Part shown: in pieces, positions 44,948 through 53,223 of the stretch
How positions within the stretch are numbered: position 1 is the stretch's first letter
Layout: every line of letters starts with the position of its first letter
Assembly: GCF_000620645.1 (NCBI RefSeq)
Contig: NZ_KK211159.1
Span: 393,467-457,466, forward strand
Length of the DNA: 64,000 bases
From: Nocardioides sp. URHA0032
GTDB taxonomy: Bacteria; Actinomycetota; Actinomycetes; Propionibacteriales; Nocardioidaceae
Direction of reading: 5' to 3'
Notes under the pieces: model-generated
Databases searched by the model: none
The model's input: only the letters and a program-made list of their open reading frames with translations
What the model was told of the DNA's origin: nothing
Program-made: the position numbers and the translations under genes

Positions 44948-46317
44948 CGTGGAACCTCCTCCGGTCCGTACGGACTCGGCAGGTGCTCCTCGCCGGCCCG
45001 CCAGCGCCGCGCCATCGAACGCAGCACGACGTACGCCGCGACGGTCATGCCGAGGTACAGCAGGCAGGCACCCGCGAAGCTCCACCAGATGCCGGGGTTG
45101 TCGGTCGCCGCGTCAGGGGTGCGCAGCACGTGCCACACGGTCCACGGCTGCCGCCCGACCTCGGTGGCGACCCACCCGCTCTCCAGGGCCAGGACTGCCA
45201 AGGGCCCGGCCAGCACGGCTCCCAGCAGCACCGGTCGGTGGGCGAGCGGGTCCCGGCCCCGCCAGCGGGCGATCCAGAAGACGACCACGGCGACCGCGAG
45301 CAGCGTGCCGATCCCGACCATGGTCTGGAAGGCCACGTGGGTGACGTTCACCGGCGGCCAGTCCTCCCGCGGCACCGTGTCGAGCCCGGCGACCGGCTTG
45401 CGGAAGGAGCCGCGCGCGATGAACGACCCCCAGCGGGGGATCGCCAGGTAGAAGCGCGGGTCGCCGTCGACGAGCAGCCCGCCCATGCGCAGCGGTGCGG
45501 GCTGCTCGGTGGTGGTGGCCAGCTCGAACGCCGCGAGCTTCGCCGGCTGCGTCTCCCCGAGCCGCATCCCGAGCACGTGGCCGATCACCGGCTGCACGAC
45601 CGCGGCCACCGAGGCGAACCCGAAGGGCACCGTGAAGCCGAGCCGGTGGTGGTCGTCGCGGCGGCCACGGAGCATGCCGGCGGCGTAGACGGCGGCGACG
45701 ACGAAGCCGACCACCATGAACGCTCCCACCCACATGTGGGCGAAGCTCAGGACGGTGCCGCTGCTGAACAGGACCGCCCACGGGTCGACGTCCGTGACCT
45801 GGCCGTCGACGACCCGGAACCCGGTGGGCATGTTCATCCAGGCGTTCACCGAGATCACGCAGTAGCTGCCGACGATCCCGGCGACCGCCATCGGGAGCAG
45901 CAGCAGGAGGTGCCGTCGCGGCGGCATCCGGTCCCAGCCGTAGAGGTAGAGACCGAGGAAGATCGCCTCGACGAAGAACGACAACCCCTCGAACGCGAAC
46001 GGAAGGCCGAGCACGTCGCCGTACGGCCCCATCAGCCCGGGCCAGAGCAGCCCCATCTCGAAGCTGAGCACGGTGCCGGACACCGCCCCGATCGCGAACA
46101 GCACCGCGGCGACCTTCGACCATCGCCGTGCCAGCCGCAGGGCGACGGCGTCGTCGCGGACCACGCCGCGCCGGTGGACGACGAAGATCATCGTGGGGAA
46201 CGCGACACCGAAGCAGGCCAGCACGATGTGCCAGCCCAGCGAGACGGCCATCTGCTCGCGCGCCGGTAGCAGGCCGGCGGGGTCGGCGGTGAGCGCACCG
46301 AGCAACAGGTCCGGCAT
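44944..46317 (-). CDS. cydA: Cytochrome bd ubiquinol/menaquinol oxidase subunit I
   Basis: A 457-residue heme-binding subunit. The b595-type ligand lies in LGWHIVLACFG (His30), FEMGLLWP carries the conserved Glu, and SFAHMWVGAFMVVGF and QPAKLAAFEL are further family blocks. The GWVATEVGRQPW motif near the C-terminal part is diagnostic of CydA. The quinol loop is of the short type common in Gram-positives. It is the first gene of cydAB and divergent from the LigD-like gene across 69 bases. cydAB is commonly induced at low oxygen or under respiratory inhibition (established for other actinobacteria). Confidence 0.92.
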   Translation of the reverse strand: MPDLLLGALTADPAGLLPAREQMAVSLGWHIVLACFGVAFPTMIFVVHRRGVVRDDAVALRLARRWSKVAAVLFAIGAVSGTVLSFEMGLLWPGLMGPYGDVLGLPFAFEGLSFFVEAIFLGLYLYGWDRMPPRRHLLLLLPMAVAGIVGSYCVISVNAWMNMPTGFRVVDGQVTDVDPWAVLFSSGTVLSFAHMWVGAFMVVGFVVAAVYAAGMLRGRRDDHHRLGFTVPFGFASVAAVVQPVIGHVLGMRLGETQPAKLAAFELATTTEQPAPLRMGGLLVDGDPRFYLAIPRWGSFIARGSFRKPVAGLDTVPREDWPPVNVTHVAFQTMVGIGTLLAVAVVVFWIARWRGRDPLAHRPVLLGAVLAGPLAVLALESGWVATEVGRQPWTVWHVLRTPDAATDNPGIWWSFAGACLLYLGMTVAAYVVLRSMARRWRAGEEHLPSPYGPEEVPR

Positions 46318-46386
46318 GCGCGGCCGGTACCCGACTCACGTCCTCCCACGCGCGTGCTCGCGCGCCGCTGCGGGCACCGTCACGTC

Positions 46387-47943
46387 ATGGCTGACCAGCT
46401 CGACGCCTACCGCCACAAGCGGGACTTCGCACGTACCCCCGAGCCCGCGGGAGAGGTCGCGGCCGACGGTGCGGGACGGAGGTTCGTCGTCCAGCGACAC
46501 CGGGCGAGCCGCCTGCACTACGACCTGCGGTTCGAGATCGACGGCGTCCTGGTCAGCTGGGCGGTCCCGAAGGGACCGACGCTCGACCCCGCGGCCCGCC
46601 GCTTGGCGGTGCACGTCGAGGACCACCCGGTGGAGTACCTCCACTTCGAGGGCGTGATCCCGTCGGGGGAGTACGGCGGGGGCGACGTGATCGTGTGGGA
46701 CACCGGCACCTGGGAACCCGTGCACACCGCGGACCCGGGCGCCGCCGTGCGGTCCGGCGAGCTGCACGCGGAGGTGCACGGCGAGAAGCTGCACGGCCGC
46801 CTGGTCCTGGTCCGCCGCGGCGAGGGTGAGGAGTGGATGCTCCTGCACAAGCACGACGCGCACGCCGTCGACGGCTGGGATCCGGAGGACCACCCCCGCT
46901 CGGTGCTCAGCGGTCGCACCAACGAGGAGGTCGAGGCGGATCCGGACCGGCTCTGGCGGTCCGACGCTCCGGCCGCGGAGGCGAGCGTGTCGCTGCTCCC
47001 CGAGCCGCTGCCGGACGCCGCCATCGACGCCCTCGGGGCGCTTGGACACCAGGGCACGTGGGAGGTCTTCGGCCGCCGGGTGAAGGTCACCAACCTCGAC
47101 AAGGTGCTGTTCGGGGGAGACCCGCCGATCACCAAGCGGGAGCTGCTCGCCTACACCGCACGGATCGCGCCGTACGCGCTGCCGTACCTGGAGGGGCGCC
47201 CGCTGAACATGCACCGCTACCCCGACGGCGCCGACGGCAAGGGGTTCTGGCACAAGCAGCGCCCGGAGCACGCTCCTGAGTGGCTGAGGTGCTGGGAGAA
47301 CCCCGATGCGGACGAGGGCGAGACGACGGCGTACGTCGTGCCGGACGAGCCGGCCGCACTCGTCTGGGTCGCCAACTTCGGGGCGCTCGAGTGGCACCCG
47401 TGGACCTCGCGCGCCGAGGCCCCGCACGAGCCGACGTACGCCCTCGTCGACCTGGACCCGGGGGAGCGGACCAGCTGGGACGAGCTGCTGGTGCTGGCGC
47501 GGCTGCACCGCACGGCGCTGGAGCACCTCGGTGTGGCGGCGCGACCGAAGGTCACCGGGCGGCGCGGGATCCAGGTGTGGATCCCGCTCGTCGCGGGCTA
47601 CACGTTCGACGACACCCGGGCCTGGGTCGAGAAGCTGTCGCGGACGGTCGGGAAGGTCGTCCCCGAGCTGGTGAGCTGGAAGTGGGAGGTCAAGGCGCGC
47701 CGGGGCCTGGCGCGGCTCGACTACACGCAGAACGCGATCAACAAGACGCTGGTGGCGCCGTACTCGCCGCGGCCGGCAGCCGGCGCCCCGGTCTCGGTGC
47801 CGATCGGGTGGGACGAGCTCGACGACCCGGACCTCCGGCCCGACCGGTGGACCATCCGGACGGTCCTGGACCGGCTCGCCGATCGCGGCGACCCGTTCCG
47901 GGCGCTGCTCGGCGCCGCCCAGGAACTGCCCGAGATCAACTGA
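46387..47943 (+). CDS. ligD: LigD-type protein with 3'-phosphoesterase and polymerase domains only
   Basis: A 518-residue NHEJ repair protein. The N-terminal PE domain (~10-160) has QRHRASRLHYDLRFE with His38, His44, Asp46 and Arg48, and VEDHPVEY with His80 and Tyr84, the known metal and phosphate-binding set. The C-terminal primase-polymerase domain (~222-515) has the catalytic VDLDPG (Asp355, Asp357) and Asp445 in LARLDYTQN. The ATP-dependent ligase domain is absent, and the order is PE-POL rather than the POL-PE-LIG of Mycobacterium. It would trim and fill break ends, with sealing by a separate ligase. No Ku gene is in this window. Confidence 0.88.
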   Translation: MADQLDAYRHKRDFARTPEPAGEVAADGAGRRFVVQRHRASRLHYDLRFEIDGVLVSWAVPKGPTLDPAARRLAVHVEDHPVEYLHFEGVIPSGEYGGGDVIVWDTGTWEPVHTADPGAAVRSGELHAEVHGEKLHGRLVLVRRGEGEEWMLLHKHDAHAVDGWDPEDHPRSVLSGRTNEEVEADPDRLWRSDAPAAEASVSLLPEPLPDAAIDALGALGHQGTWEVFGRRVKVTNLDKVLFGGDPPITKRELLAYTARIAPYALPYLEGRPLNMHRYPDGADGKGFWHKQRPEHAPEWLRCWENPDADEGETTAYVVPDEPAALVWVANFGALEWHPWTSRAEAPHEPTYALVDLDPGERTSWDELLVLARLHRTALEHLGVAARPKVTGRRGIQVWIPLVAGYTFDDTRAWVEKLSRTVGKVVPELVSWKWEVKARRGLARLDYTQNAINKTLVAPYSPRPAAGAPVSVPIGWDELDDPDLRPDRWTIRTVLDRLADRGDPFRALLGAAQELPEIN

Positions 47944-47953
47944 GCAGTGCTCC

Positions 47954-48787
47954 CTACCGCGACCCGGTCGCCCGGAGCCTGGTGGAGATCGGCTCGAGCG
48001 CGATGACCAGCTCGCCGAGCTCGCCCTCGTCGAGCCCGGCGTACGGCGGCTCCGCCAGCGCGTCGGTCAGGGCCTCGATCCGCTCCTTGGTCGCACGCCC
48101 GGCTCCGGTGAGGTGGCCGGAGGCATCGACGAGGCCGCGGTCGCGCAGCCCGCCCATGACCGTGGCCAGCCTGGCTCGGGGGAGGTGGTGGATGCGGCCG
48201 AACGACTCCGCCGGGTGGATGCCCATCTCGAGGGCGCTGAGCACGTGGGCCTCGGTACCGCCGATCCGCTCCGACACCAGGGCCACGATGTGGCCGTCCC
48301 CGCGGTGTTCGCGCAGCATGTTGGCGGCGTGCCACAGCCGGGCCACGGGCTCCTCGGGCACCGGCAGCGCGCGCAGGCCGGCGTACATCACGCGTCCCTC
48401 GGTCGGCGCGCTCGTCGAGGCCCGGGCGAGGAGGTCGCCGGCCCGGGCGAACCCGGCGGTCTCCACGAGGTCGCCCAGGATTCGGCGCAGTGCCGTCACG
48501 CAGCCCTGCTCGCGCGCGGCGTGCGCTGCCGCCGGCGTGGTCGTGTCCCAGACCCGGGGGATGTGGCGGGCCGCCTCGCCGTCGGCGAAGTTGTAGAAGG
48601 CCGCATGGACCACCTCGGCGGGGACCAGTCCGAGCGGCGCCGCGCGACCGGCGAAGTAGCCGTCCCAGTAGTTGTCGAAGCCGAGCGCCGCCATCGAGTC
48701 GTTCGGCTCCTCGGAGAAGAAGTTGACCAGCGAGATCGGCTCGGTGAGGTCGTACAGCCGCCTGGCAACGGGCTCTCGGTGCTGCAT
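47954..48787 (-). CDS. SCO6745 family protein
   Basis: A 277-residue helical protein of the uncharacterised actinobacterial SCO6745 family. Family blocks include ARRLYDLTEPISLVNFFSEE, FDNYWDGYFAGRAAPLG, EVVHAAFYNFADGE and VPEEPVARLWHAANMLREHRGDGH. The C-terminal half (from ~170) looks like a winged-helix domain related to MarR-type regulators (LATVMGGLRDRGLVDASGHLT). The function is unknown; a small-molecule-binding DNA-binding role is inference. It is the last gene of a probable minus-strand unit with the SpoIIE phosphatase and the L,D-transpeptidase. Confidence 0.8.
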   Translation of the reverse strand: MQHREPVARRLYDLTEPISLVNFFSEEPNDSMAALGFDNYWDGYFAGRAAPLGLVPAEVVHAAFYNFADGEAARHIPRVWDTTTPAAAHAAREQGCVTALRRILGDLVETAGFARAGDLLARASTSAPTEGRVMYAGLRALPVPEEPVARLWHAANMLREHRGDGHIVALVSERIGGTEAHVLSALEMGIHPAESFGRIHHLPRARLATVMGGLRDRGLVDASGHLTGAGRATKERIEALTDALAEPPYAGLDEGELGELVIALEPISTRLRATGSR

Positions 48788-48859
48788 CCTCGTCGTCTCC
48801 TGTGCTCGTGGTGGCCGTCTGTCACGAGTACCACGAACAGGTCGAACCCGATACGACAG

Positions 48860-50956
48860 CTACCCGCGTCGTACGGCGAGGGCCGCCACGTCGTCGTCGC
48901 GGGTCGGGTCGCGCACCTCGTCGACCACGGCCTCCAGCCAGGTGTCGAGGGCGGGGGCGTCGATCCGCCGGCACGCGTCGACCAGGCGGTCCATGCCGGC
49001 GTCGGTGTCCTCACCGCGCCGTTCGACGAGCCCGTCGGTGAACAGCAGGGCGACGTCGCCCGGGTCGAACGGGACGGTCACGACGTTGCGGGCACCGCCG
49101 CCGGCGCCGAGGAGCATGGTCTCCGCATGGGTGACCACCTCGATCGAGCCGCCGGGGCGCAGCAGCAGCGGGGCGGGGTGCCCCGCACTGATCAGCTCCA
49201 GGGTGCCGGCGGCCGGGTCGGCGAGGGCGTAGGCGATCGTGACGAGGTGCTCGAGGTCGAGCCGGTCGAAGACCAGGTCGAGGCCGGTCAGCACCGACTC
49301 CGGCGCCGGGTCGAGCGCGATGAGGGTGCGGATCGCCGACCGCATCTGCGCCATCACCGAGGCGGCCTGCACGCCCCGGCCCATCACGTCGCCGACGAAC
49401 GCCGCGATCCGGCCGCCGCCGAGGTCGACCACGTCGTAGAAGTCACCGCCGGCGTCGGTGCGCCCGGAGGGCTGGTAGACGACCGCGGTCTCCCAGCCGG
49501 CCAGCCGCGGCAGCCGTTCGGGCAGCACGGCGTGCTGGAGTCGCAGCGCGACGTCGCGGACCTCGGAGTGCAGCTGGGCGTTGTCGATCGCGATCGCCGC
49601 CCGCCTCGCCAGGTCCTCGGCGAACGCCAGGTCGTCGGCGTCGAAGCGCCGGCTGCCCTCGCCGGCGACCCAGGTGACCACGCCGAGCGCGCGGTCCCCG
49701 GCGATGAGCGGGCAGGACATCATGCTGCGCGGCGCGACGTCCCGCAGCAGCCGGAGGTGCTCGTCGTCGACCGCCCGAGCCTCGAGCATCTCGTCGGTGA
49801 TGTCGGGCACCAGCACCGACTGGCCGGTGCGCAGCACCTCGCCGGGGCTGGCGTACGCGTCCGGCTCGGGCGGGTAGTCGGTCTGCAGCCGGTCGACCAG
49901 GTCGCCCTGCCCGGTGTCGGCGTGCGCGAACGCGATCGTGCGCAGCCGGCCGTCCTCCGCCACCACCACCGCGCACCAGTCCGCGAACCAGGGCACCGCG
50001 GCCTCGGCCACGGCGGCGAGGGTCGTCTCGTAGTCGAGGTCGCCCGAGAGCCGGACCGTGGCCTCGGCGAGGAACGCCAGCTTCGTCTCGCGGTCGTGGG
50101 CGGCTGCCTGCGCCTGGATCCGGTCGATCGCGTGGGCGCACATCTCGGAGAGCAGCGTGAGGAACGCGAGCTCCGGGGCGTCGAACCGACGCCGGCCCGG
50201 GAACGACATGGTCACCGCGCCGAGCTCTCGGTCGCCGACCACGAGCGGCAGGCACACCATCGACCGCTCCCCGGTGGCCGCGCGCTCGAGGTCCGGGTAG
50301 CGCGCGGCGATCTCGTCGCGCCCGTGCAGCACGAGGACCCGGCGGTTGCGGAGGCACTCGGCGGCCGGCGTCCGGCTGGCACGGGGGAACGACGTCCAGC
50401 GGTCGGCCACCCCCGGCGTACCGCCCTTGATCGCGACCAGGGTCAGCGTCTCGTCGTCGACGACCAGGGAGATCGAGCCGACCGTCGCGCCGGCGGCGTC
50501 GGTCATCTCGTCGGTGACGACGCGCGCGACGTCCTGAAGGGTGCGGGCGGCGAGCAGGTCGGTGCTGACGTTCGCGAGCCGGTTCAGTCGTCGGGTCAGG
50601 ATGCGCGCGTGCTGGGTGTCCTCCGCGAGCAGCAGCACGCCGGTCACCCGCTTCCCGTCGTACACGGGCGACCACGACGTCGCGAGTTCGCGGACGTGCT
50701 GCCCGGAGCACCGGGCGGAGAGCTCGCCGCTCCACGTGGCACCCATGAGCACCCGTGCCGAGATCTCCTCGGCCGCGCCGACCTCGGCCTCCTCGAACAG
50801 CCGCTCCCGCAGCATCGACCCGACCAGGTCGTCGGGCCCCGAGCCGAACAGGGCGGTCGCGGCGCGGTTGGCGTAGACGATCCGCCCGGTGTCGTCGGCC
50901 GCCAGGGCGGCGACCATCAGGTCATCGAGCAGCTCCGCGGACGGTTGCCACGCCAT
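48860..50956 (-). CDS. PAS-GAF-GAF-SpoIIE protein phosphatase (PP2C)
   Basis: A 698-residue cytoplasmic signalling protein starting at ATG 50956. A PAS domain (about 5-115; IVYANRAATALFG) is followed by two GAF domains (about 135-285 and 305-460; LVVGDRELGAVTMSF and PLIAGDRALGVVTW) and a C-terminal SpoIIE/RsbU-type PP2C domain (about 475-698) with GGDFYDVVDL, VGDVMGRGVQAA, SAGHPAPLLL and LLFTDGLVERRGED carrying the Mn-binding Asp residues. Such phosphatases dephosphorylate anti-anti-sigma factors to switch on sigma-B/F-type responses. No RsbW or RsbV partner is adjacent. The L,D-transpeptidase is upstream and the SCO6745 gene downstream. Confidence 0.87.
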   Translation of the reverse strand: MAWQPSAELLDDLMVAALAADDTGRIVYANRAATALFGSGPDDLVGSMLRERLFEEAEVGAAEEISARVLMGATWSGELSARCSGQHVRELATSWSPVYDGKRVTGVLLLAEDTQHARILTRRLNRLANVSTDLLAARTLQDVARVVTDEMTDAAGATVGSISLVVDDETLTLVAIKGGTPGVADRWTSFPRASRTPAAECLRNRRVLVLHGRDEIAARYPDLERAATGERSMVCLPLVVGDRELGAVTMSFPGRRRFDAPELAFLTLLSEMCAHAIDRIQAQAAAHDRETKLAFLAEATVRLSGDLDYETTLAAVAEAAVPWFADWCAVVVAEDGRLRTIAFAHADTGQGDLVDRLQTDYPPEPDAYASPGEVLRTGQSVLVPDITDEMLEARAVDDEHLRLLRDVAPRSMMSCPLIAGDRALGVVTWVAGEGSRRFDADDLAFAEDLARRAAIAIDNAQLHSEVRDVALRLQHAVLPERLPRLAGWETAVVYQPSGRTDAGGDFYDVVDLGGGRIAAFVGDVMGRGVQAASVMAQMRSAIRTLIALDPAPESVLTGLDLVFDRLDLEHLVTIAYALADPAAGTLELISAGHPAPLLLRPGGSIEVVTHAETMLLGAGGGARNVVTVPFDPGDVALLFTDGLVERRGEDTDAGMDRLVDACRRIDAPALDTWLEAVVDEVRDPTRDDDVAALAVRRG

Positions 50957-51006
50957 GGGCCGATGCTCCCATGCAGCGGGGTACCGCGGAGCGGTTCCGC
51001 ACAGGA

Positions 51007-51696
51007 TCAGACCACGCGGACCGGGGTCCGTCGCGTGGTGAAGTCCCAGACCCGCTTCGACAGCTCCCGACTCAGCCGGATGCAGCCGTGCGACGACGCC
51101 AGATTCGTGCCGAGGAGCCAGTCGGCGTGGATCTGCCTGCCGGTGGCCTTGGACCGGGGGATCCGGTGGAAGCCGATCCCGCACGGCGCGAACCGCACGA
51201 AGTCGTCCAGCCAGACGTCGCCGCCGGTCGACTGGTTGAGCTTGATCCGCGCAGCCCGGCCGCAGTAGGAGCCGACGCCGTACGAGCCCCGGTGCAGCAC
51301 GGAAGGGTTGTCGACCATCGGACCCTGGTCCGCCACGCCGCCCTTCGGGCCGACCAGCCAGACCCAGTTCTGGTGCTGCGAGACCACGATCCGCCGTCCG
51401 GACCCGGAGTGACCGGGGACCGGGCGCACGTCGCACCGCGGCGCGTCCTCGTCGGCCAGGCGCTGCCGGGTCCGGGCGTCCAGGTGGCCGCTCTGCCGCA
51501 CGCCCTCGCGGGACTGGAACCGGATCACCGCCGACCGGGTCCACTGCCCGACCTCGCCGTCCGCCGGGCCGGCGTGGCAGCCCAGGTGGTTGAGCCGCTG
51601 CTGCGCCGTCACGACCCAGTCCGGCGCCGCGGACGCCGGCGACGGCGCGGTGGAGGCGAGCAGGAGGGCGGCCAGGAAGGCGATGGCGCGGTGCAC
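51007..51696 (-). CDS. L,D-transpeptidase with peptidoglycan-binding domain
   Basis: A 229-residue exported enzyme starting at GTG 51696. A signal peptide (AIAFLAALLLASTAPSPASA, cleavage near 24) is followed by a peptidoglycan-binding type 1 repeat (QQRLNHLGCHAGPADGEVGQ, about 30-80) and a YkuD catalytic domain. Catalytic residues are His177 in IGFHRIP and Cys205 in SHGCIRLS, the canonical active-site block. It forms 3-3 cross-links in the wall or attaches proteins to it. In the probable operon it precedes the SpoIIE phosphatase by 50 bases, and it is divergent from the PAS kinase gene. Confidence 0.87.
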   Translation of the reverse strand: MHRAIAFLAALLLASTAPSPASAAPDWVVTAQQRLNHLGCHAGPADGEVGQWTRSAVIRFQSREGVRQSGHLDARTRQRLADEDAPRCDVRPVPGHSGSGRRIVVSQHQNWVWLVGPKGGVADQGPMVDNPSVLHRGSYGVGSYCGRAARIKLNQSTGGDVWLDDFVRFAPCGIGFHRIPRSKATGRQIHADWLLGTNLASSHGCIRLSRELSKRVWDFTTRRTPVRVV

Positions 51697-51756
51697 GACC
51701 TCATGGTGCCAACTTCCTCTACGGTGTGCACACCAGTGCTCGGGACGGAGGCGCCG

Positions 51757-53223
51757 ATGGAGGGTGCGGGCGAGAACGCCGACCTGTGGCGGCTCATGCT
51801 CCAGCACTCGCCGATCGGCATGGCCGTCGTCGACCTGGGCGGCCGCCTGGTGATGGTGAACCGGGCGCTGGCGGAGATGCTCGGGTACGACGAGGCCGGG
51901 CTCTCCCGGCAGGGCTTCCAGGAGCTCACCCACGCCGACGACCTGGACGCGGACCTCGCGCTCTTCCACCAGGCGCTGGCCGGGGAGATCGACTCCTACC
52001 GGATCCGCAAGCGCTACCTGCACTCCGCGGGACACGTGGTCTGGGGGGACCTGTCGGTCGCCCTGGTGCGGACCGCGGACGGCGAGCCCCTGCACTTCAT
52101 CTCCCAGATCCTCGACGTCACCGCGCAGCAGGAGTACGAGGAGCGTCTCGAGGCGGCCCGCGCGGAGCTCGAGGCGATCTTCGAGACGGTGAACGTGGGA
52201 CTCCTGCTGATCGGACCGGACGGCACCTACCGGCGGATGAACAAGCGGCACGCGCAGAGCATCCACGTCCCGTTCCCCGACGGCCACGACGGGGCGGCGG
52301 GTCAGCTCGGCCACGTGTACCACCTCGACGGCAAGACGCTGATGACGCGCGAGGAGATGCCGTCGTACCGCGCCACGCAGGGCGAGGAGTTCGACGACTA
52401 CACGTACTGGGTGGGCGCTGACCCGGCGACCCGGCAGGCGTACTCGACCTCGGCCCGGCAGATGTGGGGTCCGGACGGCGAGCGGCTGGGCGCGGCGCTG
52501 GCGTACCAGCAGATCACCGAGCTGGTGCGCGCCATCCAGGTCAAGGACGAGTTCGTCGCGTCCGTCTCCCACGAGCTGCGGACGCCACTGACGTCGGTGC
52601 TCGGGCACCTGGAGCTGCTCGGGGAGCACCCCGAGCTCACCGAGCAGGTCGCGGCCCGGCTCCGCGTCGTGCAGCGCAACGCGCTCCGTCTCCAGGGGCT
52701 GTTGTCCGACCTGCTCCTCATCGGCCAGGTCGCCGACGGCACGCTGGAGCTCCAGCCCGCGCCGCTCGACCTGACCGCCGTGGTGACCGAGGCCGTCGAG
52801 GCCGCTCGCGTCTCCGCGGACCGCGGCGGCGTGGCGGTCCGCGTCGACATGCCCGAGCGGGTGCCCGTGGTGGCCGACGGGCAGCGGCTGCGGCAGGTCG
52901 TCGACAACCTGCTGTCGAACGCCGTCAAGTACAGCCGCGCCGGTGGCTCGGTCGAGGTGACCGTGCGGCAGGCGGGGGAGGGCGTCGAGCTCGACGTCAC
53001 CGACACCGGCATCGGCATCGCCGAGGACGAGGTCGACCAGGTGTTCGGCCGCTTCTTCCGCGGCGGCGAGGCCGTCGCGCGACACCTGCCGGGCACCGGC
53101 CTCGGGCTGAGCATCGTCGCCTCGATCGTGGGCGCGCACGGGGGCTCGGTCGAGGTCGAGAGCGAGCTCGGCAGGGGCACGACGTTCCGCGTGACCCTGC
53201 CGGGCCCACCCGCGTCGACCTAG
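51757..53223 (+). CDS. Soluble PAS-PAS sensor histidine kinase
   Basis: A 488-residue kinase without membrane helices. Two PAS domains (about 10-125 and 135-255; VDLGGRLVMVNRALAEMLGY is the first core) precede a HisKA domain with ASVSHELRTPLTSVLGH (phospho-acceptor His272) and a HATPase_c with VVDNLLSNAVKYS (N box), DTGIGI (G1), FGRFFRG and GTGLGLSIV (G2). ATG 51757 has a GGAG site at proper spacing. It probably senses a cytoplasmic redox or small-molecule signal. No regulator is adjacent. It ends in a CTAG whose TAG is shared with the convergent fadB-like gene. Confidence 0.87.
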   Translation: MEGAGENADLWRLMLQHSPIGMAVVDLGGRLVMVNRALAEMLGYDEAGLSRQGFQELTHADDLDADLALFHQALAGEIDSYRIRKRYLHSAGHVVWGDLSVALVRTADGEPLHFISQILDVTAQQEYEERLEAARAELEAIFETVNVGLLLIGPDGTYRRMNKRHAQSIHVPFPDGHDGAAGQLGHVYHLDGKTLMTREEMPSYRATQGEEFDDYTYWVGADPATRQAYSTSARQMWGPDGERLGAALAYQQITELVRAIQVKDEFVASVSHELRTPLTSVLGHLELLGEHPELTEQVAARLRVVQRNALRLQGLLSDLLLIGQVADGTLELQPAPLDLTAVVTEAVEAARVSADRGGVAVRVDMPERVPVVADGQRLRQVVDNLLSNAVKYSRAGGSVEVTVRQAGEGVELDVTDTGIGIAEDEVDQVFGRFFRGGEAVARHLPGTGLGLSIVASIVGAHGGSVEVESELGRGTTFRVTLPGPPAST

